Source: Guptibacillus hwajinpoensis (GTDB taxonomy: Bacteria; Bacillota; Bacilli; Bacillales; Guptibacillaceae). Taken from it: 64,000 bases of DNA. Below, piece after piece: positions 23,249 through 32,211 of this stretch. The translations under genes were made by a program, and so were the position numbers. Location: the NCBI RefSeq assembly GCF_029277305.1, contig NZ_CP119526.1. The stretch is one strand, 5' to 3'. Below the pieces are notes generated by a model that worked only from the letters and a program-made list of their open reading frames with translations, was not told where the DNA came from and made no database searches. Positions within the stretch are counted from its first letter, which is position 1, and each line of letters begins with the position of its first letter.

Positions 23249-24184
23249 ATGAGTCCATACGTTGCATCCTTTATTGTTTTTATAAGTATCTTTCTTTTTG
23301 GTATGGCCACTCTCCGTATCGGATTAAAGTCTCTTTCAAATAGCAGGATGCAAGAATTTCTTTATCAAGCTTCTTCCACACCTTTACGTGGATTAATGAC
23401 AGGAATAATCGTTACTTCCATTCTGCAAAGTAGCTCAGCCGTTATGGTAATTACAATTGGATTGATTACTGCCAAAGTTCTCACGTTTAGGCAATCCATA
23501 GGTATTATTCTTGGAACGAATATCGGTACGACGGTTACTGCTGAACTTATGACATTAAACCCTGATCAATTTACGATTCCATTTCTATTAGTCGGTTTTC
23601 TTTTACTGCAAATAAGAAAGCAATTGTTATTTAGTATAGGTACTGTTCTTTTCGGACTTGGAAGTATTTTTGTAGCAATGCATGGGCTAGAAGCAATGGC
23701 TGTTCCTCTCTCAACACTCACCTTCTTTGAACATATCATTAATGAATCTAACTCCAGTCTATTTTATGGTATAGGTGTTGGAACACTATTAACCGCCCTA
23801 ATTCAATCTAGTACAGCAACAACTGGTATCACAATGAGCTTTATTAATCAGGATCTACTTACTCTACCTTCCGCTATCGCAATCATATACGGTGCTAATA
23901 TAGGAACTTGTATTACAGCACTTATTGCAAGCTTCGGAAGTACCAAAGAGGCAAAGCTTGCCGCATATGCCCATGTATGGATTAATATTATTGGTGTTAC
24001 ACTTTTCTTCCCTTTCATTACGAAATTCGGTGAGATCGTAGCTTATGTTACGGCCTTGCCTGACGCACAGCTCGCACATGTATCGCTTCTTTTCAATGTT
24101 CTTTCTTCATTATTACTCTTACCATTAACTGGAGTGCTAGCAAAGACTATCGAAAAGATTCATAAAGGAAATCATTTAACATAA
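23249..24184 (+). CDS. yqeW: Na/Pi-cotransporter family protein (YqeW-like)
   Basis: A 311-residue membrane protein from the ATG at 23249, which has AAAGGAG upstream; the TTG at 23237 touches that site and cannot be used. It contains two inverted Na/Pi-cotransporter repeats, each with a Gln-Ser-rich motif (LQSSSAVMV near 60 and IQSSTATTG near 190) and a following glycine-rich TNIGTT or ANIGTC. Family members carry Na+-coupled phosphate, but the substrate here is unproven. It is the only plus-strand gene in this part of the window and converges on deoC. Confidence 0.88.
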   Translation: MSPYVASFIVFISIFLFGMATLRIGLKSLSNSRMQEFLYQASSTPLRGLMTGIIVTSILQSSSAVMVITIGLITAKVLTFRQSIGIILGTNIGTTVTAELMTLNPDQFTIPFLLVGFLLLQIRKQLLFSIGTVLFGLGSIFVAMHGLEAMAVPLSTLTFFEHIINESNSSLFYGIGVGTLLTALIQSSTATTGITMSFINQDLLTLPSAIAIIYGANIGTCITALIASFGSTKEAKLAAYAHVWINIIGVTLFFPFITKFGEIVAYVTALPDAQLAHVSLLFNVLSSLLLLPLTGVLAKTIEKIHKGNHLT

Positions 24185-24213
24185 AAAAACAACCGCCTAT
24201 GGACGGTTGTTTA
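24184..24213. terminator. Shared bidirectional terminator between yqeW and deoC
   Basis: The stem ACAACCG/CGGTTGT with an A run on the left and T-rich tail on the right lies between two convergent stop codons and can end both transcripts. Confidence 0.8.
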
Positions 24214-24219
24214 ATCTTC

Positions 24220-24891
24220 TTAGTAGTCAGTGTCAGCTGTTTCACCTTGTACAATTTTTACTCCTGCACTTGCACCAATTCGAGTTGCTCCTGCATCGAT
24301 CATAGCTTGTGATCCTTCTAGATCACGCACACCACCTGAAGCTTTCACTCCAAGATCAGGACCAACAGTTTGTCTCATTAATTTAATATCTTCAACCGTT
24401 GCACCACCAGTTGAGAAGCCTGTAGACGTTTTAACAAAATCAGCACCAGCTTTAACAGATAGTTCACAAGCGCGCTTTTTCTCCTCATCTGTCAGAAGGC
24501 ATGTTTCGATAATCACTTTCACAAGTGCTTTTCCTTTTGCTGCATCAACAACAGCCTTAATATCTTGTTCAACTAGACTGTTATCGCCGTCTTTAAGTGC
24601 CCCAATGTTGATAACCATATCAACTTCAGTAGCACCTTTCTCAATTGCATCCTTTGTTTCGAATGCTTTTGTTTCAGTTGTTACGGCTCCTAGAGGAAAA
24701 CCAATTACTGTACATACTTTAGCTTCAGCACCCTCTAATCTTTCCGCTGCTAGTGAAACCCACGTAGGATTTACACACACAGAAGCAAAGTTAAACTCTC
24801 TTGCTTCTTCGCAAAGCTTCTCAATTTGCTCACGACTTGTATCTGGTTTAAGAGCTGTATGGTCTATCATTCTCGCTAATTCTTTATTCAT
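24220..24891 (-). CDS. deoC: Deoxyribose-phosphate aldolase
   Basis: A 223-residue class I aldolase. The Schiff-base lysine lies in ADFVKTSTGF (about 150-159), with a second catalytic lysine in VKASGGVRD (about 182-190). It splits 2-deoxyribose-5-phosphate into acetaldehyde and glyceraldehyde-3-phosphate in deoxynucleoside catabolism. The ATG has AAGGGATG upstream. Here it stands between mtaB and rpsU rather than in a deo/dra operon. The 145-base gap from mtaB contains a nested inverted-repeat structure that may be a leader or terminator. Confidence 0.96.
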   Translation of the reverse strand: MNKELARMIDHTALKPDTSREQIEKLCEEAREFNFASVCVNPTWVSLAAERLEGAEAKVCTVIGFPLGAVTTETKAFETKDAIEKGATEVDMVINIGALKDGDNSLVEQDIKAVVDAAKGKALVKVIIETCLLTDEEKKRACELSVKAGADFVKTSTGFSTGGATVEDIKLMRQTVGPDLGVKASGGVRDLEGSQAMIDAGATRIGASAGVKIVQGETADTDY

Positions 24892-24928
24892 TATCTTTCA
24901 TCCCTTCAAACATTGTTTTATTTAATTG

Positions 24929-25029
24929 GCTATGTTAATGAACAGTGTTGATTGTTGGCTCATTTACGCCCGTGGTGACCTTTCAGCAGAGCTGAAAGGC
25001 GAGCAATTAACAATATGAGCTAACATAGC
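24929..25029. repeat. Nested inverted repeats between mtaB and deoC
   Basis: Three dyads share this stretch: GCTATGTTA (24929) with TAACATAGC (25021); GTTGGCTCAT (24954) with ATGAGCTAAC (25015), one mismatch; and a central perfect CCTTTCAG/CTGAAAGG hairpin (24979-24999). The first two overlap at 25021-25024, so they cannot both form. No T run follows on the minus strand. It could be a mobile palindromic unit or a deoC leader. Confidence 0.6.
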
Positions 25030-25036
25030 TATATAG

Positions 25037-26392
25037 TTAAAATGAGGCAACAGCTGTAGTTGGCTCATCTTCACTCATAACACGAACGAATTGTCCCTCG
25101 TTATAAGGATAACCTGCTTTCGTAATCTTTACTTTAACAATACTACCAACCATTTCTTCTGTTGCTTCAAAAATCACTTTCATGTAGTTTGCTGTATAAC
25201 CTACATATAAGTTAGAAGCAGGCTCATCTTTGAATTTCTCTTCTGGAATCACTTCAAGTACTTCCCCTTCATAACGGGAAGCATATTCCTTGGCTAGCTG
25301 ATTGGAAAGGTTAATAAGATGATGGACACGTTTATTCTTTACGTCATCATCTACTTGATCTTCCATGCGAGCAGCAGGTGTACCAGTCCGCTTAGAAAAT
25401 GGAAAAACGTGAAGCTCTGAAAACTTATGATTCGCTATAAAGTCATACGTTTCCTGAAACTCCTCATCCGTCTCACCTGGAAAACCTACAATTACGTCTG
25501 ATGTTATCGCAAGTCCTGGAAGTGCTTCTTTAAGCCGGTCAAGACGTTCGCCAAACATTTCCATCGTATACTTCCTTCTCATACGCTGAAGAACGGTGTT
25601 GGAACCAGATTGAAGCGGAATGTGAAGATGTGGCACAACTTTGTCAGATGCATTTAATACTTCAATCACTTCATCTGTAACTTGACTTGCTTCAATTGAT
25701 GAAATGCGAATTCGTTTAAGACCTTTCACATTAGCATCAAGATCTCGAAGAAGTTGGGCAAAATTATAGTCCTTTAAATCTTCTCCATATCCCGCTGTGT
25801 GGATACCTGTTAAGACTATCTCTTTATAACCCGCATCAACAAGTTGTTGTGCTTGCGTAATAACAGCTTCCGGTTCACGAGATCTAAGAAGGCCTCTAGC
25901 CCATGGAATGATACAGAATGTACAGAAGTTATTACACCCTTCTTGTATCTTAAGTGAAGCTCGAGTACGATCCGTAAATGCTGGTACCTCAAGTTCTTCA
26001 TAAACACGTGCTTTCATGATGTTACCAACGCCGTTAACTGGTTCTCTCTCACGTTTGTATTGTTCGATGTAATCGAGCATTTTTACACGGTCTTGGGTTC
26101 CAACTACCACATCAACACCTGGAATCGCCATGATTTCAGCAGGTGATGTCTGGGCATAACAGCCCGTCACACAGATGACAGCATCAGGATTTTTTCGAAT
26201 GGCACGACGAATAACCTGTCTACTTTTCTTATCACCAGTATTCGTAACCGTACACGTATTTATAACATAAACATCTGACGCATGATCAAACTCTACTCGT
26301 TCGTAATCATGGTCTTTAAACAATTGCCAGATCGCTTCCGTCTCGTAATGGTTTACTTTACAGCCTAGCGTATGGAAAGCAACTGAAGGCAT
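25037..26392 (-). CDS. mtaB: tRNA t6A37 methylthiotransferase MtaB
   Basis: A 451-residue radical-SAM methylthiotransferase. The N-terminal UPF0004 domain carries three cysteines (TLGCKVN, NTCTVTN, VTGCYAQ), the radical-SAM cluster motif CNNFCTFC is near 150-157, and a C-terminal TRAM domain ends the protein. It converts t6A37 to ms2t6A37 in tRNAs reading ANN codons. It is the last gene in the dnaJ-prmA-rsmE-mtaB series (YqeV in B. subtilis). The start has GAGGTGATTAT. Confidence 0.95.
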   Translation of the reverse strand: MPSVAFHTLGCKVNHYETEAIWQLFKDHDYERVEFDHASDVYVINTCTVTNTGDKKSRQVIRRAIRKNPDAVICVTGCYAQTSPAEIMAIPGVDVVVGTQDRVKMLDYIEQYKREREPVNGVGNIMKARVYEELEVPAFTDRTRASLKIQEGCNNFCTFCIIPWARGLLRSREPEAVITQAQQLVDAGYKEIVLTGIHTAGYGEDLKDYNFAQLLRDLDANVKGLKRIRISSIEASQVTDEVIEVLNASDKVVPHLHIPLQSGSNTVLQRMRRKYTMEMFGERLDRLKEALPGLAITSDVIVGFPGETDEEFQETYDFIANHKFSELHVFPFSKRTGTPAARMEDQVDDDVKNKRVHHLINLSNQLAKEYASRYEGEVLEVIPEEKFKDEPASNLYVGYTANYMKVIFEATEEMVGSIVKVKITKAGYPYNEGQFVRVMSEDEPTTAVASF

Positions 26393-26404
26393 ATAATCAC
26401 CTCA

Positions 26405-27154
26405 TTAATTTAATTCAAAATGATATGAGATTGCTGCCAGTACATACATGGCAGCCGTCTCTGTTCGTAAAATTCTTGGGCCGAGACCGCAGGAAGTAAA
26501 TCCAGCCTCTTTAAGCAAGCCTACTTCTTTATCTGATAGTCCGCCTTCTGGTCCGAATACAATCATGAAACGATCATTCACGTTTGCCTCGTGGAGCGTT
26601 TGAACGAGTGCAGCAGACTCACCTGCTTTTGCTTCTTCTTCATAAGCAATCAATTTATGTTCGTAAGACTTACTTCTTTCAATAAGTGATGTAATGGAAT
26701 AAGGCTCCTCAATGGAAGGGATCGTTGTTCTATGTGATTGCTCAGCAGCTTCCTTCGCAATTTTTTTGAGTCGTTGAAGTTTTTTACTGCTTTTTTGCTG
26801 ATCCCATTTTACTACAGACCGCTCAGCTTTAAAAGGTAGAAACGTATCGGCACCGAGCTCCGTACCCTTCTGTATAACCGTTTCGAGTTTGTCCCCTTTG
26901 GGCATGCCCTGAACGATTGTAACATGAACAGGCAGTTTCTTCTTCTCATCAAGCCATTGTTCCGGAACAGCTAAGACAAATTCAGACTCAATTTGCGTGA
27001 TTCGGCATAGAGCAGATCGACCTTCTTCCGAACAACAAATAATATGGTCACCTGTTGTCATCCGCATTACTCTTGAAATGTGCTTAACATCTTCACCTTC
27101 AATTGTAACTTGATTATCAGTTATATTCGTTTCAGGAATAAAGTATCGTTGCAT
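26405..27154 (-). CDS. rsmE: 16S rRNA (uracil(1498)-N3)-methyltransferase RsmE
   Basis: A 249-residue SPOUT-fold methyltransferase with an N-terminal PUA-like domain and the C-terminal knot motifs VFGPEGGLSDKE (about 196-207) and LGPRILRTETA (about 221-231) that bind SAM. It methylates U1498 of 16S rRNA. It lies 13 bases after prmA and is in the dnaK heat-shock superoperon (YqeU). Confidence 0.95.
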   Translation of the reverse strand: MQRYFIPETNITDNQVTIEGEDVKHISRVMRMTTGDHIICCSEEGRSALCRITQIESEFVLAVPEQWLDEKKKLPVHVTIVQGMPKGDKLETVIQKGTELGADTFLPFKAERSVVKWDQQKSSKKLQRLKKIAKEAAEQSHRTTIPSIEEPYSITSLIERSKSYEHKLIAYEEEAKAGESAALVQTLHEANVNDRFMIVFGPEGGLSDKEVGLLKEAGFTSCGLGPRILRTETAAMYVLAAISYHFELN

Positions 27155-27166
27155 TAGACTCTCCCT

Positions 27167-28111
27167 CTACTCGTAAGGTTTTCTTGCAATAAATGCAACC
27201 CAATCTTCCATTTGAAGCGTTTCTTCAATTTCAAGACCTTGATCGATAATTGATTGCTTTACTTCATCCTTTTTCGCAGTAATAATCCCTGAAGTAATAA
27301 ACGCACCGCCTGGCTTTAGTACTTTAGCCACGTCATCTGTGAAACGAATAATAATTTCAGAAAGAAGATTAGCCACAACAACATCGTATTGTTCCTGGAT
27401 ATTATCGAGTAGATTGTTTTGGCTTACTTGGATTTTACTATGCACTTTATTCAATTTAGTATTTAATCTAGCACTCTTAACTGCTACTTCATCTAAATCA
27501 AGAGCATCTACGGAATCCGCTCCAAGGCTTGCAGCGGCAATGCTTAGTACACCAGAACCTGTACCGACATCAATGACGCGTTGACCTGGTTGAATGATTT
27601 TCTCGAGTGCTTGAACACATAAAACAGTAGTAGGATGTGTTCCAGTTCCGAATGCCATTCCCGGATCAAGCTCAATAATGATTTCATCGGTGTTTACAGG
27701 CGTGTACTCTTCCCAAGTTGGCGTAATTGTAATTCGTTCTGAAATTTTGACAGGTTTATAGTATTTCTTCCATGCCGTAGCCCATTCTTCTTCATTTACT
27801 TCACTTATTTGAACAGTGTTATGCCCTAAATCGATGTCATAAACGAGTAATCCATTGATCGCTTCTTTAATTTGTTCAACCGTTTCACCAAGAAAACTAT
27901 TTACTGGCATATACGCTTTTAAAATAACCCCTTCTTCAGGGTAATCATCTGGATTAAGCTGATAAACCTCTCCGAAAGTAGTATCCCAAGCTTTCACAAG
28001 ATCCATAGGGTCTTCAATGACAACCCCACTGGCACCGGCTTCATGCAGGATATTTGATACTGCTTCAATCGCTTCATTCGTTGTATGAATGCTTATTTCA
28101 GACCATTTCAT
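27167..28111 (-). CDS. prmA: Ribosomal protein L11 methyltransferase PrmA
   Basis: A 314-residue methyltransferase. An N-terminal L11-binding domain is followed by a Rossmann SAM domain with motif I VIDVGTGSGVLSIAA (about 178-192) and post-I VDALDLDE, then the conserved VVANLLSEII. It trimethylates ribosomal protein L11. It follows dnaJ by 92 bases and has AGAGGAGTGGG before its ATG (YqeT position). Confidence 0.95.
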   Translation of the reverse strand: MKWSEISIHTTNEAIEAVSNILHEAGASGVVIEDPMDLVKAWDTTFGEVYQLNPDDYPEEGVILKAYMPVNSFLGETVEQIKEAINGLLVYDIDLGHNTVQISEVNEEEWATAWKKYYKPVKISERITITPTWEEYTPVNTDEIIIELDPGMAFGTGTHPTTVLCVQALEKIIQPGQRVIDVGTGSGVLSIAAASLGADSVDALDLDEVAVKSARLNTKLNKVHSKIQVSQNNLLDNIQEQYDVVVANLLSEIIIRFTDDVAKVLKPGGAFITSGIITAKKDEVKQSIIDQGLEIEETLQMEDWVAFIARKPYE

Positions 28112-28203
28112 TTATTGCCCACTCCTCTTTGGATCCTATTTTCGGAAAGGAAACAGGCAGGCCATGAGACTCGCCTGCAATCTGTTACCAGCTTTCAGTT
28201 TTC

Positions 28204-29313
28204 TTACTCTCCTTTAAATGCTTTCTTCACTTTAGAGAAGAAATTCTCATGCTGCTCATCAGGCACCTGTCCGGAGATTTCACTAAATTCACGTAGTAAA
28301 TCTTTTTGGCGATCAGTCAAATGTTTTGGTGTAATAACCTGTATCTTAACATGTTGATCTCCCTGACCATATCCTCTAACATTTTGAATTCCTTTTCCTT
28401 TAAGTCGGAAATTCGTTCCACTTTGCGTTCCAGCAGGAACTTTAAGCTTAACTTTTCCGTGTAGAGTAGGAACTTCGATTTCGTCACCAAGACCAGCTTG
28501 AGAGAATGTGATTGGCATCTGACACAATACATCGTCACCGCTACGTTCGTAAAAATCATGTGATCTTACATAAACAACTACAAATAGATCTCCTGGAGGG
28601 CCACCATTGACTCCCGCTTCACCTTTTCCAGTAATGCGGATTTGTTGACCTTCGTCTATACCAGCTGGAAGTTTCACATGAATCTTCTTCTTGACTTCTA
28701 CCTTGCCTTTACCACGGCATGTTTTACATTTATCTTTAATAAGTTTACCTGTACCTTCACAGTGATGACAAACGCGACGGTTTACTACTCGACCAAATGG
28801 TGTGTTCTGCTCGACATTTAGCTGACCAGCGCCTCCACAGTGTGAGCATGTTTCAGGTGAAGTACCTGGCTTTGCACCGGAGCCATCACATGTTGAACAT
28901 TCCTCTTCTTTAGGAATGAAAATATCCGTTTCTTTTCCGAAAGCTGCTTCTTCAAAGGTGAGTTCCATTGAATATTGCAGATCAGCGCCTTGTCTAGGAG
29001 CATTTGGGTTTCTGCGACCGCCGCCGCCAAAGAACATATCAAAGATATCACCAAAGCCACCAAAGTCGGCACCGCCACCACCAAAGCCTTGATTAGGATC
29101 TGTGTGTCCAAACTGATCGTACTGAGCTTTCTTCTGAGAGTCACTTAGTACTTCATAAGCTTCCGTCACTTCTTTAAACTTCTCGTCCGCACCCGGTTCT
29201 TGGTTGATATCCGGATGGTATTGCTTTGCAAGCTTTCGATAAGCTTTTTTCATCTCAGCTTCTGAAGCATCTCGACTGACGCCTAACACTTCATAATAAT
29301 CTCGTTTACTCAT
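28204..29313 (-). CDS. dnaJ: Chaperone DnaJ
   Basis: A 369-residue type I J-protein. The J domain has the HPD motif (YHPDIN, about 33-38), followed by a Gly/Phe-rich linker (GGGGADFGGFGDIFDMFFGGGG), four CxxCxGxG zinc repeats (CSTCDGSG, CSHCGGAG, CHHCEGTG, CKTCRGKG) and two C-terminal substrate-binding domains. It stimulates DnaK ATPase and delivers unfolded proteins. The ATG at 29313 has GGGAGTGG; a GTG 9 bases earlier is less likely. The 353-base gap from dnaK holds two hairpins, so dnaJ may be partly uncoupled. Confidence 0.97.
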   Translation of the reverse strand: MSKRDYYEVLGVSRDASEAEMKKAYRKLAKQYHPDINQEPGADEKFKEVTEAYEVLSDSQKKAQYDQFGHTDPNQGFGGGGADFGGFGDIFDMFFGGGGRRNPNAPRQGADLQYSMELTFEEAAFGKETDIFIPKEEECSTCDGSGAKPGTSPETCSHCGGAGQLNVEQNTPFGRVVNRRVCHHCEGTGKLIKDKCKTCRGKGKVEVKKKIHVKLPAGIDEGQQIRITGKGEAGVNGGPPGDLFVVVYVRSHDFYERSGDDVLCQMPITFSQAGLGDEIEVPTLHGKVKLKVPAGTQSGTNFRLKGKGIQNVRGYGQGDQHVKIQVITPKHLTDRQKDLLREFSEISGQVPDEQHENFFSKVKKAFKGE

Positions 29314-29486
29314 CGTATCCACTCCCGATTCTCTTCACATAACGTTTATCATATCATTGAGTTTATACGCTCTGCAATACTATATCGTTAGCACCAGTGA
29401 ACGTTGAACAGCAAACAGTCGAAAAACGTGCATTATCACCCGTATATGGTGTAAATTTCCGTTTTACGTTGTAAAGCATAAGAAAA

Positions 29487-29549
29487 GCTTAAGCGCCTTA
29501 CTTCCTCCATTAGCCTCTAAATGAGTTTAACCAGTAAGGTGCTAAAGCT
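29487..29549 (-). terminator. Second hairpin in the dnaK-dnaJ gap
   Basis: AGCGCCTTACT (29492-29502) pairs with AGTAAGGTGCT (29533-29543, one G-U), extended by AGCT/AGCT across small internal loops. On the minus strand it is followed by TTTTCTT. It could weaken readthrough from dnaK or protect the processed dnaJ message. No gene is seen in the rest of 29314-29666. Confidence 0.5.
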
Positions 29550-29613
29550 AGACATGACAGAATGTGATATTGTGTTAGTTTTTTGTAGGTAAACAAATCT
29601 TTTCTTACCTATG

Positions 29614-29655
29614 AAAAAAGTCAAAGCCAAGATACGCCTGACTTTGACTTTTTTC
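29614..29655 (-). terminator. Terminator after dnaK
   Basis: The 10-bp stem AAAGTCAAAG/CTTTGACTTT lies just after the dnaK stop and is followed on the minus strand by a short T-run. A similar hairpin after dnaK is known in B. subtilis, where it gives a more abundant hrcA-grpE-dnaK message than the full operon. Confidence 0.75.
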
Positions 29656-29666
29656 GTATCATATTC

Positions 29667-31502
29667 TTACTTTTTGTCGTCTTCGTTTACTTCTTCGTAT
29701 TCTGCATCGACAACGTTGTCGTCAGTTTGCTCAGCTCCGCCTTCTTCGCCAGCTTGAGCTTGTTGAGCTTGTGCAGCTTGCTCATATACTTTCATTGAAA
29801 GTGCTTGAACGATTTCTTGAAGCTCATCTTTCGCAGTGCGAATTGCTTCAATGTCGTCATTTTCAAGTGCTGCTTTTACTTTATCTTTAGCTTCGTTAGC
29901 TTTTGTTACTTCTTCTTCCTCTACTTGACCTTCAAGGTCTTTAAGAGTCTTATCAGTAGTAAACACTAGCTGATCAGCTTCGTTACGTGTTTCAACTTCT
30001 TCGCGACGCTTCTTATCATCTTCAGCGTTCGCTTCAGCGTCTTTCACCATGTTCTCAATCTCGTCATCTGAAAGACCGCTTGAAGATTTGATTGTAATAG
30101 ACTGTTCTTTATTCGTACCAAGATCCTTCGCACGAACGTTCACAATACCGTTTTTGTCGATATCAAATGATACTTCGATTTGCGGAGTTCCTCGTGGAGC
30201 TGGAGGAATATCAGTCAGCTGGAAGCGACCAAGAGTCTTGTTATACTGAGCCATTTCGCGCTCACCTTGAAGAACATGAATATCAACTGAAGGTTGGTTA
30301 TCAGCTGCAGTTGAGAAAGTCTGTGACTTACTAGTTGGGATCGTTGTATTACGCTCGATAAGCTTAGTAAATACGCCACCCATTGTTTCGATACCAAGAG
30401 AAAGAGGTGTTACGTCAAGAAGAACAACGTCTTTCACATCTCCAGCAATAACACCAGCTTGAATTGCTGCACCAAGTGCAACTACTTCATCAGGGTTAAC
30501 GCCTTTGTGTGGATCTTGTCCTGTTTCTTTCTTAATCGCATCTTGTACTGCAGGAATACGAGTTGAACCACCAACAAGAATAACTTTATCAAGTTCAGAA
30601 GGTGACATTCCAGCATCTTTAAGAGCCTGGCGAGTAGGTGCCATTGTACGCTCTACAAGATTTGCAGAAAGCTCTTCGAATTTAGCACGAGTTAGGTTCA
30701 GCTCAAGGTGTTTAGGTCCTGAAGCATCTGCAGTAATAAATGGAAGAGAGATTTGAGTTTGTGCTACTCCTGAAAGATCTTTCTTCGCTTTTTCAGCAGC
30801 GTCTTTCAAGCGTTGTAGTGCCATTTTGTCTTGACCTAGGTCAACGCCAGTATCTTTCTTGAATTCTGCAACAAGGTGATCGATGATTACCTGGTCAAAG
30901 TCATCACCACCAAGACGATTGTCACCAGCAGTAGACTTAACTTCAAATACGCCTCCGCCAAGTTCAAGGATTGATACGTCAAACGTACCACCACCAAGGT
31001 CAAATACTAGAATTGTTTGATCTTCATCTTCTTTATCAAGACCGTAAGCTAGTGCTGCAGCTGTTGGTTCGTTTACAATACGCTCTACTTCAAGACCAGC
31101 GATTTTACCAGCGTCTTTTGTAGCCTGACGCTCAGCATCGTTAAAGTAGGCAGGTACTGTAATAACTGCTTTCTCTACGCCTTCACCTAGATAGTCTTCT
31201 GCATATGACTTCAATTTTTGAAGAATGATTGCTGAAATTTCTTGTGGTGAGAATGTTTTACCATTCACATCTTCTTTGTGGTCTGTACCCATATGTCGCT
31301 TAATAGATTGGATCGTATTAGGGTTCGTGATTGCTTGACGCTTAGCAACTTCACCTACTAGACGTTCTTCATCTTTAAATGCAACAACCGATGGAGTTGT
31401 ACGACTACCTTCCGGGTTAGGGATAACCGTCGCTTCTCCGCCTTCCATTACTGCTATACAAGAGTTTGTTGTACCAAGGTCAATACCGATAATTTTACTC
31501 AT
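29667..31502 (-). CDS. dnaK: Chaperone DnaK (Hsp70)
   Basis: A 611-residue Hsp70. The ATPase domain begins IIGIDLGTTNSCIAVMEGG and carries the phosphate-binding signatures VFDLGGGTFDVSIL (about 170-183) and VILVGGSTRIPAVQ (about 308-321). The substrate-binding domain (DVTPLSLGIETMGG) and an acidic Gln/Ala-rich C-terminal lid follow. DnaK folds and protects proteins with DnaJ and GrpE. It lies in the CIRCE-controlled hrcA-grpE-dnaK operon and has a strong AGGAGGT site. Confidence 0.98.
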   Translation of the reverse strand: MSKIIGIDLGTTNSCIAVMEGGEATVIPNPEGSRTTPSVVAFKDEERLVGEVAKRQAITNPNTIQSIKRHMGTDHKEDVNGKTFSPQEISAIILQKLKSYAEDYLGEGVEKAVITVPAYFNDAERQATKDAGKIAGLEVERIVNEPTAAALAYGLDKEDEDQTILVFDLGGGTFDVSILELGGGVFEVKSTAGDNRLGGDDFDQVIIDHLVAEFKKDTGVDLGQDKMALQRLKDAAEKAKKDLSGVAQTQISLPFITADASGPKHLELNLTRAKFEELSANLVERTMAPTRQALKDAGMSPSELDKVILVGGSTRIPAVQDAIKKETGQDPHKGVNPDEVVALGAAIQAGVIAGDVKDVVLLDVTPLSLGIETMGGVFTKLIERNTTIPTSKSQTFSTAADNQPSVDIHVLQGEREMAQYNKTLGRFQLTDIPPAPRGTPQIEVSFDIDKNGIVNVRAKDLGTNKEQSITIKSSSGLSDDEIENMVKDAEANAEDDKKRREEVETRNEADQLVFTTDKTLKDLEGQVEEEEVTKANEAKDKVKAALENDDIEAIRTAKDELQEIVQALSMKVYEQAAQAQQAQAGEEGGAEQTDDNVVDAEYEEVNEDDKK

Positions 31503-31533
31503 TGTGTTCTACCTCCTATTTCTTAATATGTAA

Positions 31534-32106
31534 TTATGAACTTACCTTCACCATTGCAGGACGAAGGACACGATCATTTAGTTGATAGCCTTTCTGCAAG
31601 ACCTCAACCACAACATCTGACTCATGTTCATCTGACTCAACTTGCATAACTGCTTGATGGAGATGAGGATTGAAAGCTTCTCCTACATTTCCAATTTCTT
31701 CAACACCCTCATTTGCAAGTGCATCTTTCAACTGACGGTACACCATTTCCATTCCAGTAAGCAATGATGTGACCTGCTCATTATCGCTTTGAACAGCTAG
31801 AGCTCGTTCAAAATTATCGATAGCAGGAAGCAACTCTTCAGCAAGCTTCTGTGAACGGTATTTAGCATCAGCACTACGTTCTTCACGCGTTCTACGGCGG
31901 AAGTTGTCGTATTCTGCCTGTGTACGCATATATTTATTCTCAAGCTCTTCTACTTGCTTCTGCAAGTTCTCAAGCTCATCATTTTCATTGGTTTCAGATA
32001 CTTCAATAACTTCAGGTTCTTCATTCTCTTCAGCATCCTGCTCAAGATTATCGTTTTCTTCCGTTAGAAGTTCTTCTTCCTCTTGATGACTGTTTTGCTT
32101 TTCCAC
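31534..32106 (-). CDS. grpE: Nucleotide exchange factor GrpE
   Basis: A 190-residue protein from a GTG at 32106, chosen because GGGAGGTGAAA precedes it; the longer frame to 32136 lies over this site. A long acidic disordered N-terminus (about 1-45) leads to a coiled coil (about 45-90) and the C-terminal beta domain with VGEAFNPHLHQAVMQVESD. GrpE releases ADP from DnaK and acts as a thermosensor. Second gene of the heat-shock operon. Confidence 0.96.
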   Translation of the reverse strand: MEKQNSHQEEEELLTEENDNLEQDAEENEEPEVIEVSETNENDELENLQKQVEELENKYMRTQAEYDNFRRRTREERSADAKYRSQKLAEELLPAIDNFERALAVQSDNEQVTSLLTGMEMVYRQLKDALANEGVEEIGNVGEAFNPHLHQAVMQVESDEHESDVVVEVLQKGYQLNDRVLRPAMVKVSS

Positions 32107-32211
32107 GAATTTCACCTCCCTATCGAAATATACCAAATTTTCTCTTTTGAATATCCTTTCATAGAAAAGGATGGAAGAATTGTATCTCCCACCTTCTTCA
32201 CTATTACCAAT

